A stretch of 64,000 nt of DNA from Botryosphaeria dothidea (lineage: Eukaryota > Ascomycota > Dothideomycetes > Botryosphaeriales > Botryosphaeriaceae): assembly GCA_011503125.2 (NCBI GenBank), contig WWBZ02000022.1, positions 558,001 to 622,000 on the forward strand, in the 5' to 3' direction. This document shows positions 1-10,513 of this stretch, piece after piece. Position numbers and translations under genes: made by a program. Under the pieces are notes generated by a model. The model did no database searches and had not been told where the DNA came from. It saw nothing but the letters and a program-made list of their open reading frames with translations. The stretch's first letter is position 1; each line of letters opens with the position of its first letter.

Positions 1-487
1 AATCAAACGCCGTTCCAGACCACATAATATCCATTTTACTTCTCCCTACTTACAGATAAGCATCCCAAGACCATTATCACCTTCCCCATACAGCTTTATC
101 TACAGGCAAATGCGGTCACGAAGAAGTCACCACCTATCTCCAGTACATCTGTAGGGATAGCCACTGCCTTTCTCGGGAATTTTGGCACAGGGTCTCACTA
201 TTTCTGGAAGTTTATTGGTCAGGCAGAGCTCCTTCATGGTACTGAGCCGGTATCTGAGACCTGCATGAACGTGATTAGCAGGCCAGCGAATCTTGCCAAC
301 GCTCCTGAGGGTGTAAAAAAGCGTCTAATCTCTTCCTAGACCCTTCTCCTCCATTCTTCTCTCTACAAAGATACCGGGATCGAGGTCTCTCACTTATTAC
401 ATCCGGTGTATTTGACTATCTACATGCTACTCTAGACCTCGATTACAAGACAGGGTCCTTCCAACCCTTTTTTACAGACAAGGCTTT

Positions 488-560
488 CTCGAAGTATTCG
501 TCCGGACGTATGTACTCAGGTCAGACTGGGACAAATACATCTTGATGACTGTTTCAATAG
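488..560. repeat. Palindromic element, degenerate copy
   Basis: The left arm reads TCGAAGTATTCGTCCGGACG and is close to consensus. The right arm (about 540-560) keeps only the pattern GATGACTGTTTC. I infer an old, decayed copy. Confidence 0.55.
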
Positions 561-722
561 TTGCGGCACAAGAATCTTCTTCTTGAGGTGAATCTGTTGC
601 CTTTGTCACTTTACATGAACGCCCCAACAATCACCAAGCACTTCAAATCATGTTGCCACTCGAGCGCGTACCGCTACACTCAATTAAGCGGATGTAAAAC
701 TGTTGTGCAACAGGCATCTCAA

Positions 723-809
723 CGTAGGGAGTCGAAGCATTCATCCGGATTCAAATTTCGTGGTTCAGGATATGAATTTGCGTCCGGATGAATGCTTCGA
801 CTCCCTACG
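723..809. repeat. Palindromic element, near-perfect copy
   Basis: Arms 723-750 and 782-809 are inverted repeats of 28 bp with one mismatch. They run from CGTAGGGAGTCGAAGC inward to CCGGAT. The loop is about 31 nt. This is the longest, cleanest palindrome of the family in the window. Confidence 0.9.
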
Positions 810-1000
810 GATCCACACTACCCTCTACGGTCCTTCCACCATAGAGTATATTGCATCTCACTACTTGCCCAAGTACCCGTGATAAGTCCTCGTCTTTTTG
901 CAGTTGTTCCACGCTTAACTTACAGTTAACTTAAGGGCAACGTGTTAGTTACTTTAAGCGAAGCAGCAAAAGACTATCGTGTATAGTTAATCACATAACA

Positions 1001-1028
1001 CTTACGTCTGGATGAATATTTCCACTCC
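1001..1028. repeat. Solo right arm of the palindromic element
   Basis: The sequence CTTACGTCTGGATGAATATT followed by TCCACTCC matches the right arm with several transitions. No left arm is found upstream. Confidence 0.45.
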
Positions 1029-1518
1029 GGAGGCGGAATGGGTTCCTTTACTATGTCCACGGCAGCGGTGATACTCAGATCAGGGGCGAGGAAGGCCCCA
1101 GCCCCGGTCTGTATGGAGAGAAGAATAGAGGAGAAGGTTTGAGAGGGGTAGAGGGATTATATTTACCCTCCACAATCATAAGGCTAGAGATTTTCTGAGG
1201 TGTTACGTAGTAGTCTGGGTCTGCTGAGACACATGTGACAGGACTTCCTGGCTCAACACCAGAAAACGGCGAGAGCCCATGTCACGATCTCTCAATAAGG
1301 TAGTAGTAGCTTCTAGACTTATAACTAGAGCTTCCACATAACCGCACGTTCTTTCCCATAATTGTATTTTCCTTCCCCATGACCGTATATTTTCTTCCCC
1401 TATGACCATTCGTGCGCACGTTCGTTCCTTCCCATGACCAATCAATCTCTCTCCATGACCATGCTTGAAGAAGGTTCGTTCCTTCCTTATTATGCCTGCA
1501 GAATCTACGCTACAGCCT

Positions 1519-1534
1519 GGATCGAGGTCCTCGA
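1519..1534. repeat. ATCGAGG-T-CCTCGAT motif copy
   Basis: ATCGAGGTCCTCGAT is a near-perfect palindrome preceded by CAGCCTGG. The same CAGCCTG prefix precedes the copy near 46450, and TAGCCTAG precedes the one near 10104. It lies about 45 bp left of a palindromic element copy. Confidence 0.6.
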
Positions 1535-1578
1535 TTGCGAAGCCTACTCTGTTTGAACCCAGTATTTCAAATGCACGT

Positions 1579-1656
1579 GAGGAGCTGAAGCATTCTTCCG
1601 GATGCAAATGTTCCCACATGAGCGTTACATTTACGTCCATATGACTGCTTCAGCAA
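1579..1656. repeat. Palindromic element, diverged copy
   Basis: The left arm GGAGCTGAAGCATTCTTCCG is close to consensus. The right arm TACGTCCATATGACTGCTTC is more diverged. Confidence 0.7.
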
Positions 1657-1963
1657 CAGATTCTATGTGCATTATCTATATCCGAAGGCGGGGCTCGCTG
1701 TCCCAGACCTCGTAAGAGGGCAAATCATGGCAAGTCAGTTGAACTGCAATTGTGAACATAACCTTTCTATTCTTTGCTCATCCTCACAGTGATCCCATAA
1801 CGCTCTCAAGATTACCGTCTAAGCCAAAAAAAAAAAGACAAACACCCAACATGTCTAGTATATCGTTAAGCATGGCATACAGTGTACCGAAAAATGAAAA
1901 CAAACCCTCCGCCCCATCAAAATGCTCCGCACTCCCACAGGCAAGCCAAACAGAAGACTACCG

Positions 1964-2044
1964 GGGGAGTGGAAGCATTCGTCCGGATGCAACTGTCATA
2001 GTTCAAGCTGTACACTTGCGTCCGGACGAATCCTTCCACTCCCC
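1964..2044. repeat. Palindromic element, full copy
   Basis: GGGGAGTGGAAGCATTCG opens the element and GAATCCTTCCACTCCCC closes it. It is 81 bp long and ends 59 bp before the stop codon of the convergent Zn2Cys6 gene, so it could lie in that gene's 3' UTR. Confidence 0.9.
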
Positions 2045-2103
2045 ACGAAGTGTATGTCTGTTGGAGAAAAGCCGTCGTGACACCCCTCTACAACATCCTG
2101 CAA

Positions 2104-4752
2104 TCACCTAAATCCACCGCCCCCATTACCTTCAGTACCGCCCATTGGCGTCACCCCCATGTTCAGCAACCACTCGGGTGTGTTCGTCTTCTGCTGCGGC
2201 GCATTGGGATCATCCGCGACCCACGTGCTCTGGACGAAGTCGTTCCAGTCCTGCCAATTGACTGGATCACCGTACGCATTCAGGTTCATGCTCGAGAGCT
2301 GGTCGGCAGCATTGGTGGAGAGCATGTCCATACTCGATGACGTCGTCGTCGTTGTCGTCGTCGTCGTTGGCATACGTTGCTGCGGTCGCGAGGTCTGAGC
2401 ATTAGCCGTCGGCCCTGACGGCAGCATAGACGCGAAACCAGCGAGAGTCGCCTCGACCTCTGTGCTATCAGGGTACGCGGATGTGCGGCTGGACGCGAAC
2501 CCGCTCAGCTGGTCCAGCGAAGGCCGTGACGAAGTGGCAGTCCCCACCTCGCTGCACGAGGCAGGGGAAACCGACGACGTCTGGCTGGTCATCGACTCGT
2601 CCTTGACCTCCGTCGGGAGAGGCTGGCCCGCGCGGAGCGCCGTCGAGCGGGCCTTGCGGGCTTTCTGATGCAGCTTCTTGACGGGACGCCACAGCGAGAC
2701 GTCGGTGACTCGGGACTGAAGGTGATTCATCATATGTCAGTTGCTTTGCACTTTAAATATGGAGATTCGGGTTACGTACGCGGGCGCGCTCGTAGACGGC
2801 ATCGACGACCTCCCATGCCTGGTCAACGTGACGGCCGCGGGTCTGCACGCAGAGCTCGGCGAGGGCGACGGCGAGTGGGTGCCATTGGACGTAGGTGTCG
2901 TAGTACCACTTGTACTTTACGGAGAAGGGATGGTGCTCGAGTTCGTGGTCGATGCGGAGATGCGTTATCGCCGAGTCCAGGATTTCCTGCTTCGTGGCTT
3001 TGGATTTGAAGGCATAGCGGCGGGTTTGGATGGGATAGTGGACGAGCAGCCAGAATTCGGAGGTGACGATCTGAACCACCTGCGAGATAACGTACTGGAT
3101 GGGAACGGCGGGGTTGCAGTGGACGAGGAATTTCCTGTGGAGTCTTTCTTTGAAGCGTTCCACCTCCTGCTGGATCCGAGTTTGCCAGTGTTCTCGTTTC
3201 TGGTCGTCATCCACACCGGCAGGCACGGGACTGAAGAAGCGAGGGGCGATCAGTGATGCTTCTTGACAGAGTCGGGAAAAGCTGACGTCGGTGCAGCCTG
3301 TTCGTTCTGGAGGAGAAGTGCGCATTTGAGGGTTGATGTCGTCGTCGTTGATATTGAGGGGCACTTTTGTACTACAGAGGCTCTGATCTATTTGTGGGAA
3401 GGATCCACGGTCTTCGCATGCGCGGATGTCGAGAACGACAATTTGCCACCACAATCGTCGGCGCACCTCGGTCTCGAATGGCGAAAACCCGGTGACTGAT
3501 CCATCTCGATGAAGGTTGAGGTCCTGGGCTATACGGACTGCGAGGCTGACAAGGGTCCACACCGAGCGGGTCTTGTTGTGTGAGCGAAGACAGAGCTGTA
3601 AAGGTGTCAGCGGTTGATCAGTAGCAACGTCCTTGAGGATCTATGGAGATTGAATGTTCCGGTAGGCGGCACTCACAAGGTAGAGGGAGAAAGCCTGAAG
3701 GACTTGCAAATCGGTACTGTTGAGGAAATCCGCATTGGCCAGCGACATCTCACAGCAATGGCGAAATTGACTGACAAGGTTTGGTCTTTCTTTCCCAAGC
3801 AACGCGGTGCATTCACCGGGGGTCAAGGAAGTCACAGCTGCAAAGTAGATGGCGAACATCAAAGCCTCGAAGCCACCTGCTTTCGGGATGGCAGCAGCAT
3901 CCTGTGCAGCGGCATTGAGAAGCGGCTCTATGGTAGGACGGTGCAGGATTTTGAAGATGACGTCGACACGGTCCCAATAGATGTCGGAAAGCGTTTTTAT
4001 TTGCGGGCCGGACGGGTGCAGCCATCGCAAGTCAGTGGCCTCAATGTCGCCACTGAAGACGAAGAGGCTGTTCATCAAGCGCTTTTCGTAGGGTTCATGA
4101 GTGGGTGGAGAGCTGGCACTGGGCTTGGCCGCATCTGGTTCTTCATCGGATTCCGGCTCGTTGAGCAGCTCTCTGAGGCCTTCAACCTACGCCAGAGTGA
4201 GCATTGGGACTCCGAGAAGAAGCGCAAAGGCCAAAGGCGTGGGGTACCTCTGTGCTGAGACTGGTCCAAAAATCCTCGCCCACGTAACGGCTGCCATCGT
4301 CCTTCATGACGGGATAGGTGCCGTCCTCACGTGGAGGAGGGCCGTGGCCTGCGCGCGGAGGCAGGAGATGGGGCATGAGCACGCCGGGCATGTAATCGCC
4401 GTCGGCGCCATGGGGAGGAGGCTCCTGGACGGGCCCGGGCAGCGGCTCGCCAGAAGCGGCGCGCGCGGCAACAGCCACCTCGCCGCCCAGCCGATCCACC
4501 AGGCCTTCGAGATGGTCGAGCCGACGCAGCAGCTCTTCGTTGCGGCGGCCCTGCTTCCGGCGCTGGGCACGCTGGGCCGGGAAGACGCACTCGACGCCGG
4601 AGCGTCGGCACGGCGAGCACGGGTGGACTTTGTCGCATCGGATCTGGACGAGGCTCGGTCAGCAGGCGCCGTCTCGGATGCGGCATGTGGTTTTGACATG
4701 CCTTCCGACTGCGACACGTGACGCAGCTCAGGGCATGCGGAGGAGTCGGCAT
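2104..4752 (-). CDS. Zn2Cys6 fungal-specific transcription factor
   Basis: Five exons are supported: 4752-4702, 4643-4248, 4186-3677, 3595-2780 and 2715-2104, giving about 794 aa in one frame. Residues near the N-terminus form a textbook Zn2Cys6 finger (C-X2-C-X6-C-X5-C-X2-C-X6-C), followed by a basic linker and a short leucine-rich coil (NEELLRRLDHLEGLVDRL). The middle part carries a Fungal_trans regulatory domain, with LVSLAVRIAQDLNLHR and a WWQIVVLDIRACEDRGS segment. The C-terminus is low-complexity, with a run of threonines and asparagine/glycine-rich sequence. The finger is assembled only if the first intron (4644-4701) uses a GC donor and AG acceptor. An upstream in-frame ATG at 4905 is possible, but 4752 places the finger at the usual N-terminal position. 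By family it is a nuclear DNA-binding regulator; its targets are unknown. The MFS pump gene lies next upstream on the same strand, which suggests, but does not show, a regulatory link. Confidence 0.9.
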
Positions 4753-6083
4753 TGGTGTGGAGCGGAGGAGAGAGCTGCTAGGGGCGGTCGGGCATGAGGG
4801 CCTGTGATTTCCACGCGGAGCCGGAATGCGGAGCAAAACAGCTATACTGCGGGCGGCCGGTGGGATGCAAAAGTAGGCAGCTCTCTCGAGTCGGGGGGGA
4901 CTCAACTATGATGAACGGGGCCTGCTTCTGGCCGGCACCGAGCCGTCGCAGCCCAGTGAAACAGTCTTTTGCACGCTGACCAACCGCCCGTTACTCGGCT
5001 CTTCCGACACGCCTACCGATACCCCACGCACCCACTACTCCGCGCCGTTTTCAATACGCTTTCGTGTCTGCTATACGCAGTTAAGCCCCTCCTCGTTTGA
5101 GTTTGGCTCCTGCCGTCGTTTCTCGAGCCACCGCACCTTCAAGTCCCAATGAAGTCTTCGATATTCGTTCACGACATGCTCACTCCGGGAGCCAACGGGC
5201 CCTTGATCAGCTCATCTGCACCCCTACAGCGGTCCGCGGCCTCCGTATAAGCTCTTGGTATTTACAATACTGGGTAGCGCCCTCCAACGAGAAAAAAAAA
5301 AAAGCTCAAGGTGGCCCGATCTCGTGGCCAAGTGCTCTCGTCATGAACTAAAGGGTATGCTTGGCATCGACGAAAACGCCGTCTGTGCGGCAGGAATGGA
5401 GAATCACTTACACGCGTTCTTGCTCTTGGCGTAACTCAGGCTGATTGGCCCGTCCGCAGCTTAGCCGACTCAAGCATGGGCATGCCAGCGCTGTATCTCT
5501 GATTGGTCTCAATGCTAAAGCCTGTTCGGGAACATGACTAAGGCAATATTTCCGACCTCGTTCGGAGGGGGAAAGAAAGCTGGAAATATCCAATATCCTT
5601 CCATGTGGGCACAGCATAGAGGCAACTTCAATATCCGGTTGTACCCGGGGAAAAGCGGCTCCCTTTTCTTGGCCCTGAAAGGGCAGACGCGTACCAAGGT
5701 CCACATAAATAGCGGAGCGGTAGCGTCCATCCCGACATGTATGTCCAAAGGCTAACCAAGCTCACAGTTGTACAATTATGACATGGTTGCATCTGCCATC
5801 AGCAGCTTTCATTTTTCTGAGGAAAGAAGGCCATCATTATACTACCATCATCATAATGTGCTCGATGACGAAGCCAGTAGCCTGCCAGTCCATTTTCGTC
5901 ACTATCGTCAGCCGCCCAGCTAAATACCCCTTCAATGGAGCCGTTCGGACGCTCTATTCTGAAGGCAGTCTTCTTTCAACTCATCTCAATGAGCACCACA
6001 TTTCTTCCTTGTGAGCTCAACTGCTTAGCTCTTCCCAAAATTAGTGGTGCTCATATCTCTCACCACTTTCGAAGAGCTTTTCT
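4753..6083. other. Intergenic region between regulator and MFS pump
   Basis: Small open frames on both strands here lack recognisable protein features. The part next to 4753 is GC-rich and should contain the promoter of the Zn2Cys6 gene. The part next to 6083 is the 3' region of the pump gene. I see no repeat copy here. Confidence 0.5.
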
Positions 6084-8089
6084 TTAGTGAATGGCAACAG
6101 CAACATGTCCGTCCAAATACCGCGAAATGTCTCCCAAGAACACTGCCGCGATGGTGCTCACCACGCCGAACCCAACACCCACCCAGTAGATCTCTGGGAA
6201 GCTAAGGGCGAAGCACTCCCTACCAGCCTCAATGATCCGTGCCACGCCTTCAGGGTTGTTTCTCAGCGCCGGGTACGTCGACAGGTTCCTATTAAGGTTC
6301 GCCGAAATGTCCAGCGCGATATCGTAGATCTGACCGGCATCATATACACGGCCGTAGCGGATGGCGGCAGGCGCAATCGTCGTATACGCATTCGTGGTGA
6401 AGTTTTGGCGGAAGATGTTGTAATAGATGGCGAAGCCGATGCAGCCACCAATCATACGGACTGAAAGGGCCATGGCAGTGGCGGAACCGATGAGGTCATC
6501 CGGGCAGATGATGGTGATGATGATCTGGTTAGGAATGATAACACCGCCAACGCCAATAGCCGCAAGCGTGAGGGCCACGTAGACCTCGTTGAGGTTATCG
6601 AGGCGTGCGATTACCATAGCGCCAGTTCCTATTGGTTTACGGGTTAGCATATGTCTTGAGAGAATAGTTGGGTTCACGTACCAGCTGTCATGACAGCACA
6701 TGACAGAGTGATCAGAGTCCTGATCTTGCCTTTGAGGATAGAGAGCAATGCAGCGACAATAACCGATCCTCCAATTATGCCGAATCCGATTGGCAAGCTT
6801 CGGATACCAACTTGAATGGCGTCCTTGTCATACATGCTCTCGCTTTGCACCGGCCACCAGACCAGGACGGAGAAGAAGTTTGCACCGGACGTAAACGTGA
6901 TTAGCAGAATCAAAACCAAGTTGCGTGGGTTCTGCTTCAAGCGACCTGGGAACATGGGCCAAGGGGCGAACTTCCACTCGTAAATGACGAATGCGATTAT
7001 CATCACGCTTCCGACAACCAGCGTGCCGATGACGTGTCCTGACTTCCATGGATGGTTGTAGCCGCCCCAAATGAGCGCCATCAAGAAGAGGACGATGCCG
7101 CCAGTAGCGAGGATGCCGCCAATGTAGTCGATGCGCTTCGCAACCTCTCTGCGGGACAGGCCTTGGCTGTTGACGCGAGGAGGCGGGTGGTAGAAGATAA
7201 CGAGGAGCACAAGACCAACAACAGACCACAGGGCGCAGAAGAGGCCGTTATAGCGCCATGAGGTTTTGGCAATAAGCTGAGCCCAGAGAACCGATGGGCA
7301 GAACGGAGTGATGGCAAGGATGACGCCGCCGACGTAGATACCGCGCTTGTTGGTAGGAGCGAGCTCACCGGTGGCAGCGAGGGCTGTCAATTCACAGATG
7401 CCACCGCCAACACCGGCGAAGACCATGCCGATAATGAAGATTCTCATGTTGCCTGCCACGGACGAAATGATCATACCGACTAGACGAGATCAGCTGCACA
7501 TTCAAGAATGAGATACAGTTGCATGTGCTCACCGATGATAAAAAGCATGCCGGCAACACCGACCCAGCGGCGGCCCCAGAGATCGGAGAGCGGGCCGACG
7601 AAGGGAGTGACGGCAGCGATGGCCATGAGGTTGCCGATGATGGACCAGATGTAAATGTCAGAGCCTCCGATGTCTGAGTAGATCAAAGTGATGACACCTC
7701 CAAAGAGGTAGACGGGAATCTGTGAAGCCACCCAGAGGAAGGCCATGGCGACGATAGCCATGAAGCGCTTGAAGGTCATCTATTGAAGGTCATCAGCAAG
7801 CTATCCCGCCCCACGAGCAGACATGGACGCCGCTTACTGTGGGCTCGTGGTCATGATCCATGCCATCTCCGTAGGTTCGGAGGCCGTTCTTCTCGTAGTA
7901 GTTCGGGTTGCCGGGGACTTTGGAGATGGTACGGATGGCCTCAACACCGTTGTTGGTCTGAGTCTGCTCGAGCGTCTGCGTGTTCGCCTTCTCGAGGTCA
8001 TCGTTTGAAGAGCGCGACCCGTTCTGCTGAACGGGATCCTGCGTCGTCGCCATGGCGGAAAAGAAGCTGAGCGAGGACGACGACGACAA
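6084..8089 (-). CDS. MFS transporter, TRI12-like efflux pump family
   Basis: Four exons are joined by three introns at about 7780-7837, 7480-7532 and 6629-6681. All have GT-AG ends and keep frame, giving 601 aa from the ATG at 8053 (613 aa from 8089). A hydrophilic N-terminus of about 70 residues contains YYEKNGLRTYGDG and DHDHEPT, directly followed by MTFKRFMAIVAM. This junction is typical of the fungal trichothecene-efflux (TRI12) and siderophore-type MFS proteins. About fourteen hydrophobic segments follow, with the loop motif GPLSDLWGRRWVGVAG after the second. The family sits in the plasma or vacuolar membrane and exports small molecules by proton antiport. The substrate cannot be read from the sequence. 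No toxin-biosynthesis gene is nearby, so the TRI12 name refers only to the family. Confidence 0.9.
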
Positions 8090-9184
8090 GTTTGGTGCAC
8101 TGCAGCTGCGGATGTCCGTAATGGTGACGGTCAGTGTGGGACAAACGAGACGGTGAGAGTTGCGGAGGAAGGTGCGGATGATAAGTGAAGGCTCTTCCCA
8201 CGTCTGAGTCGATCACTTTGGCTGCCCACGGATCGCTATTTCCAATATATTTAGCACGGTGGGCGCGGGCTGATTTGGCAGGCGCAGCTCTCATGACGGT
8301 GAGGGCGACGTTCTCTGGGAGCCTCGGTACGTTGGCCTATTTGACCACCCCGGAGCAAACTGACCAGTAAGGCGGCCCAAACCTGTTGCTCAAACTGTGC
8401 TAGGCCCTTATCGTAGAGGGACGCTAAGCTTAGACCCCGCACACTTCACATGGCCCCGAGGAGGTTTGTGCTTTCGTCTGTGTGCCTTCATCGGGGGTGT
8501 GCCTGTGCTATTCCTCACTGAGCAGCCATTGGCCTGGGCAAGGTACATTGGCATCTTGTCGCTTCTTGTACGTCTGGACTGGTTCTCGGAAGCATTCAGA
8601 TCTACCAGGTCACCAAACACAGTGTCAACGTGATCAATGGCTGGCGCAAGTGGGCCAGGTCCAGGTCGAAATCGCCGCCCGCCCACTCTTTTCCTGCGGC
8701 GTAAAGAAACGGGGAGGGGTGGCAAGCGAGAGGGCGCCAGACTTATGAAATGGCTGGAGATTTGGATAGCGTTTACGCTTTGTGGCGCCTGGGGAAAACT
8801 ACGCTTGTTCCTGCTCTAGCGCGGCCCGCGCCAATGCGGGGTTACGGCCGTCGAGGGTGTCGATCAACCTGCCCCTATCGAGCTCTGGGCATGGTCAACA
8901 CCGCCTCCCGAGGCTCCTTGTGCGAGTTCCGTTGTGGTGGTCAACGAGGTGTGCACAACCGCTGCGATCATCCTCGAGCTAATGTCTCATCCTTTCCGTG
9001 GCCGGAATTGGGAGAATTAGATTCAACTGCCGCTGTCAACCAGGAAGGTGCCGATGCTGAGGAAGTCTGTTTCAACATATCCCAAGAAACACATGCTCCC
9101 GAGATCTGAGGGCAGATCTCTATCTTAAAGACTGTCGCCCCCACGGGATGCATTTCGGTTAGTGAAGACCATATCGGGACTGCC

Positions 9185-9269
9185 TTGGTGAGTCGAAGCA
9201 TTCGTCCGCATGGCTTTGTCACTAGGAATGCAATACACTTGCGTCCGGACGAATGCTTCGACTCTCCAC
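9185..9269. repeat. Palindromic element, full copy, loop forward
   Basis: The left arm is AGTCGAAGCATTCGTCCG and the right arm is CGGACGAATGCTTCGACTC. The loop reads GGCTTTGTCACTAGGAATGC, here called forward. A conserved flank block ending GCTGCAACACCCTCTGTA follows at about 9291-9325. Confidence 0.9.
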
Positions 9270-9542
9270 AGAGGGTTTGGGCAGCCTTCACTCGGTGCTG
9301 ACCGCCAGCTGCAACACCCTCTGTAACTTCCACAGGATGCATATCTTGACTCGGTGCCGGCTGTGCCTCAACGACGCCATTGCAAGCGTGCTCCATAAAT
9401 TCGTACCCGCGCGTCACCTGCTGCTCGGAGTGGCGTTTGGAAGCGTGACATACCGGAACCTTCGAAGCCGCGCCCATGGCGCGTGGCGATGTTGTTAGAA
9501 ATCAACCACACCATGGCTACCCCTTATTCGTGTTAGTTCATA

Positions 9543-9622
9543 CGGAGTGGAAGCAGTCGTCCGGACGCAAGTGTCCAATAAGATTGGTAACATTTGTGTC
9601 CGGACGAATGCTTTGGCTGCTC
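9543..9622. repeat. Palindromic element, diverged copy
   Basis: GGAGTGGAAGCAGTCGTCCG opens the copy and CGGACGAATGCTTTGGCTGC closes it. The loop start GCAAGTGT suggests the reverse loop orientation. Confidence 0.8.
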
Positions 9623-9991
9623 ATGAGAGTTTTGCCTCTCGGTCTGACTGCTTGGTCAATGAGCCAGCGCCTTTTTAGTCACTGGAGCCTCAACCGTCAT
9701 CTCCTCATCCATGTTCCATGCTCTTGACACACTCGCAACCCATCAATACGCTGCCAGCTTACCTCTTACTTCTGACACGGCGCCACCACCTTGACACTTC
9801 TCTTGTCAAGCCTTGTTGCAGGGGAAGAAAATCGGCAAGATTCAAATGCATTTGCGCAGGCAAATCTTCTCCAAAGCAGTCGACAACCCCACCGAGATAC
9901 CGAGGCTCGTCGGCCAATCTTATTGTGCGAGTGCGAGAATTTCGAGACTCGCTCATGCATGACGTGTATCAAAGATCTCTGCATTTGCGCC

Positions 9992-10073
9992 AGTGAGTTG
10001 AAGCATTCGTCCGGATGCAAACTTCATGAACTTCATCGGACATTTGCATCCGGATGAATTCTTCTACTCCCCC
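9992..10073. repeat. Palindromic element, full copy
   Basis: The left arm is GTTGAAGCATTCGTCCGG and the right arm is CCGGATGAATTCTTCTACTC. The loop has diverged from the other copies. Confidence 0.85.
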
Positions 10074-10103
10074 CTGCGGGATTATCTGCTCCCCGATAGC
10101 CTA

Positions 10104-10119
10104 GATCGAGGTTCTCGAT
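10104..10119. repeat. ATCGAGG-T-TCTCGAT motif copy
   Basis: The sequence AGATCGAGGTTCTCGATT is preceded by TAGCCT. It lies about 31 bp right of the palindromic element at 9992-10073. Confidence 0.5.
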
Positions 10120-10513
10120 TCTGTCTTCATCGACAAAATTCCCGAGCATCACATCACGTGCGGTCCAGTATTTTGCGAGATCATCAATTCCGGCCATCCT
10201 ATGGGCTACCTACCTATGGACTTTTAAGGTAGGATCCTAGCCGTTAGTGCAAGCAGTAAGTAGATGTAGCCCCTGATTTCGTGACCATAAGAGATCACGA
10301 CCAAGAAGAAAACCCATGAAATGCCAAATCGATGAAGCCATCCACTCCTTACCCATCATTCAAGCGCCCAATTGAGCGCCGTACAAGAAACAGGTGATAA
10401 CTAGTCAGCTCCGAAGTGAAAGTCAGTAGCCAGGAATCCGTGTTAAACACTATCCTGCACGTCTCCTAGCTGTAGAACTATACGCGCTGTCCCTCTGTCA
10501 CTTGATTGAGGAT

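Larger units (their letters stand above)
1..2103. other. Gene-free, repeat-bearing region
   Basis: No reading frame here has convincing protein character. The stretch holds four copies or relics of the ~80-bp palindromic element (about 488-560, 723-809, 1579-1656, 1964-2044), a solo arm (1001-1028), and copies of the ATCGAGG-type motif near 376, 434 and 1519. It ends at the stop codon of the Zn2Cys6 regulator. Confidence 0.7.
8090..10513. other. Gene-free region with three palindromic element copies
   Basis: This 2.4 kb lies upstream of the MFS gene and downstream of BBP. It contains no credible coding frame. Three palindromic elements lie within 0.9 kb (about 9185-9269, 9543-9622, 9992-10073) and one ATCGAGG-type motif is at 10104-10119. 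Confidence 0.65.
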
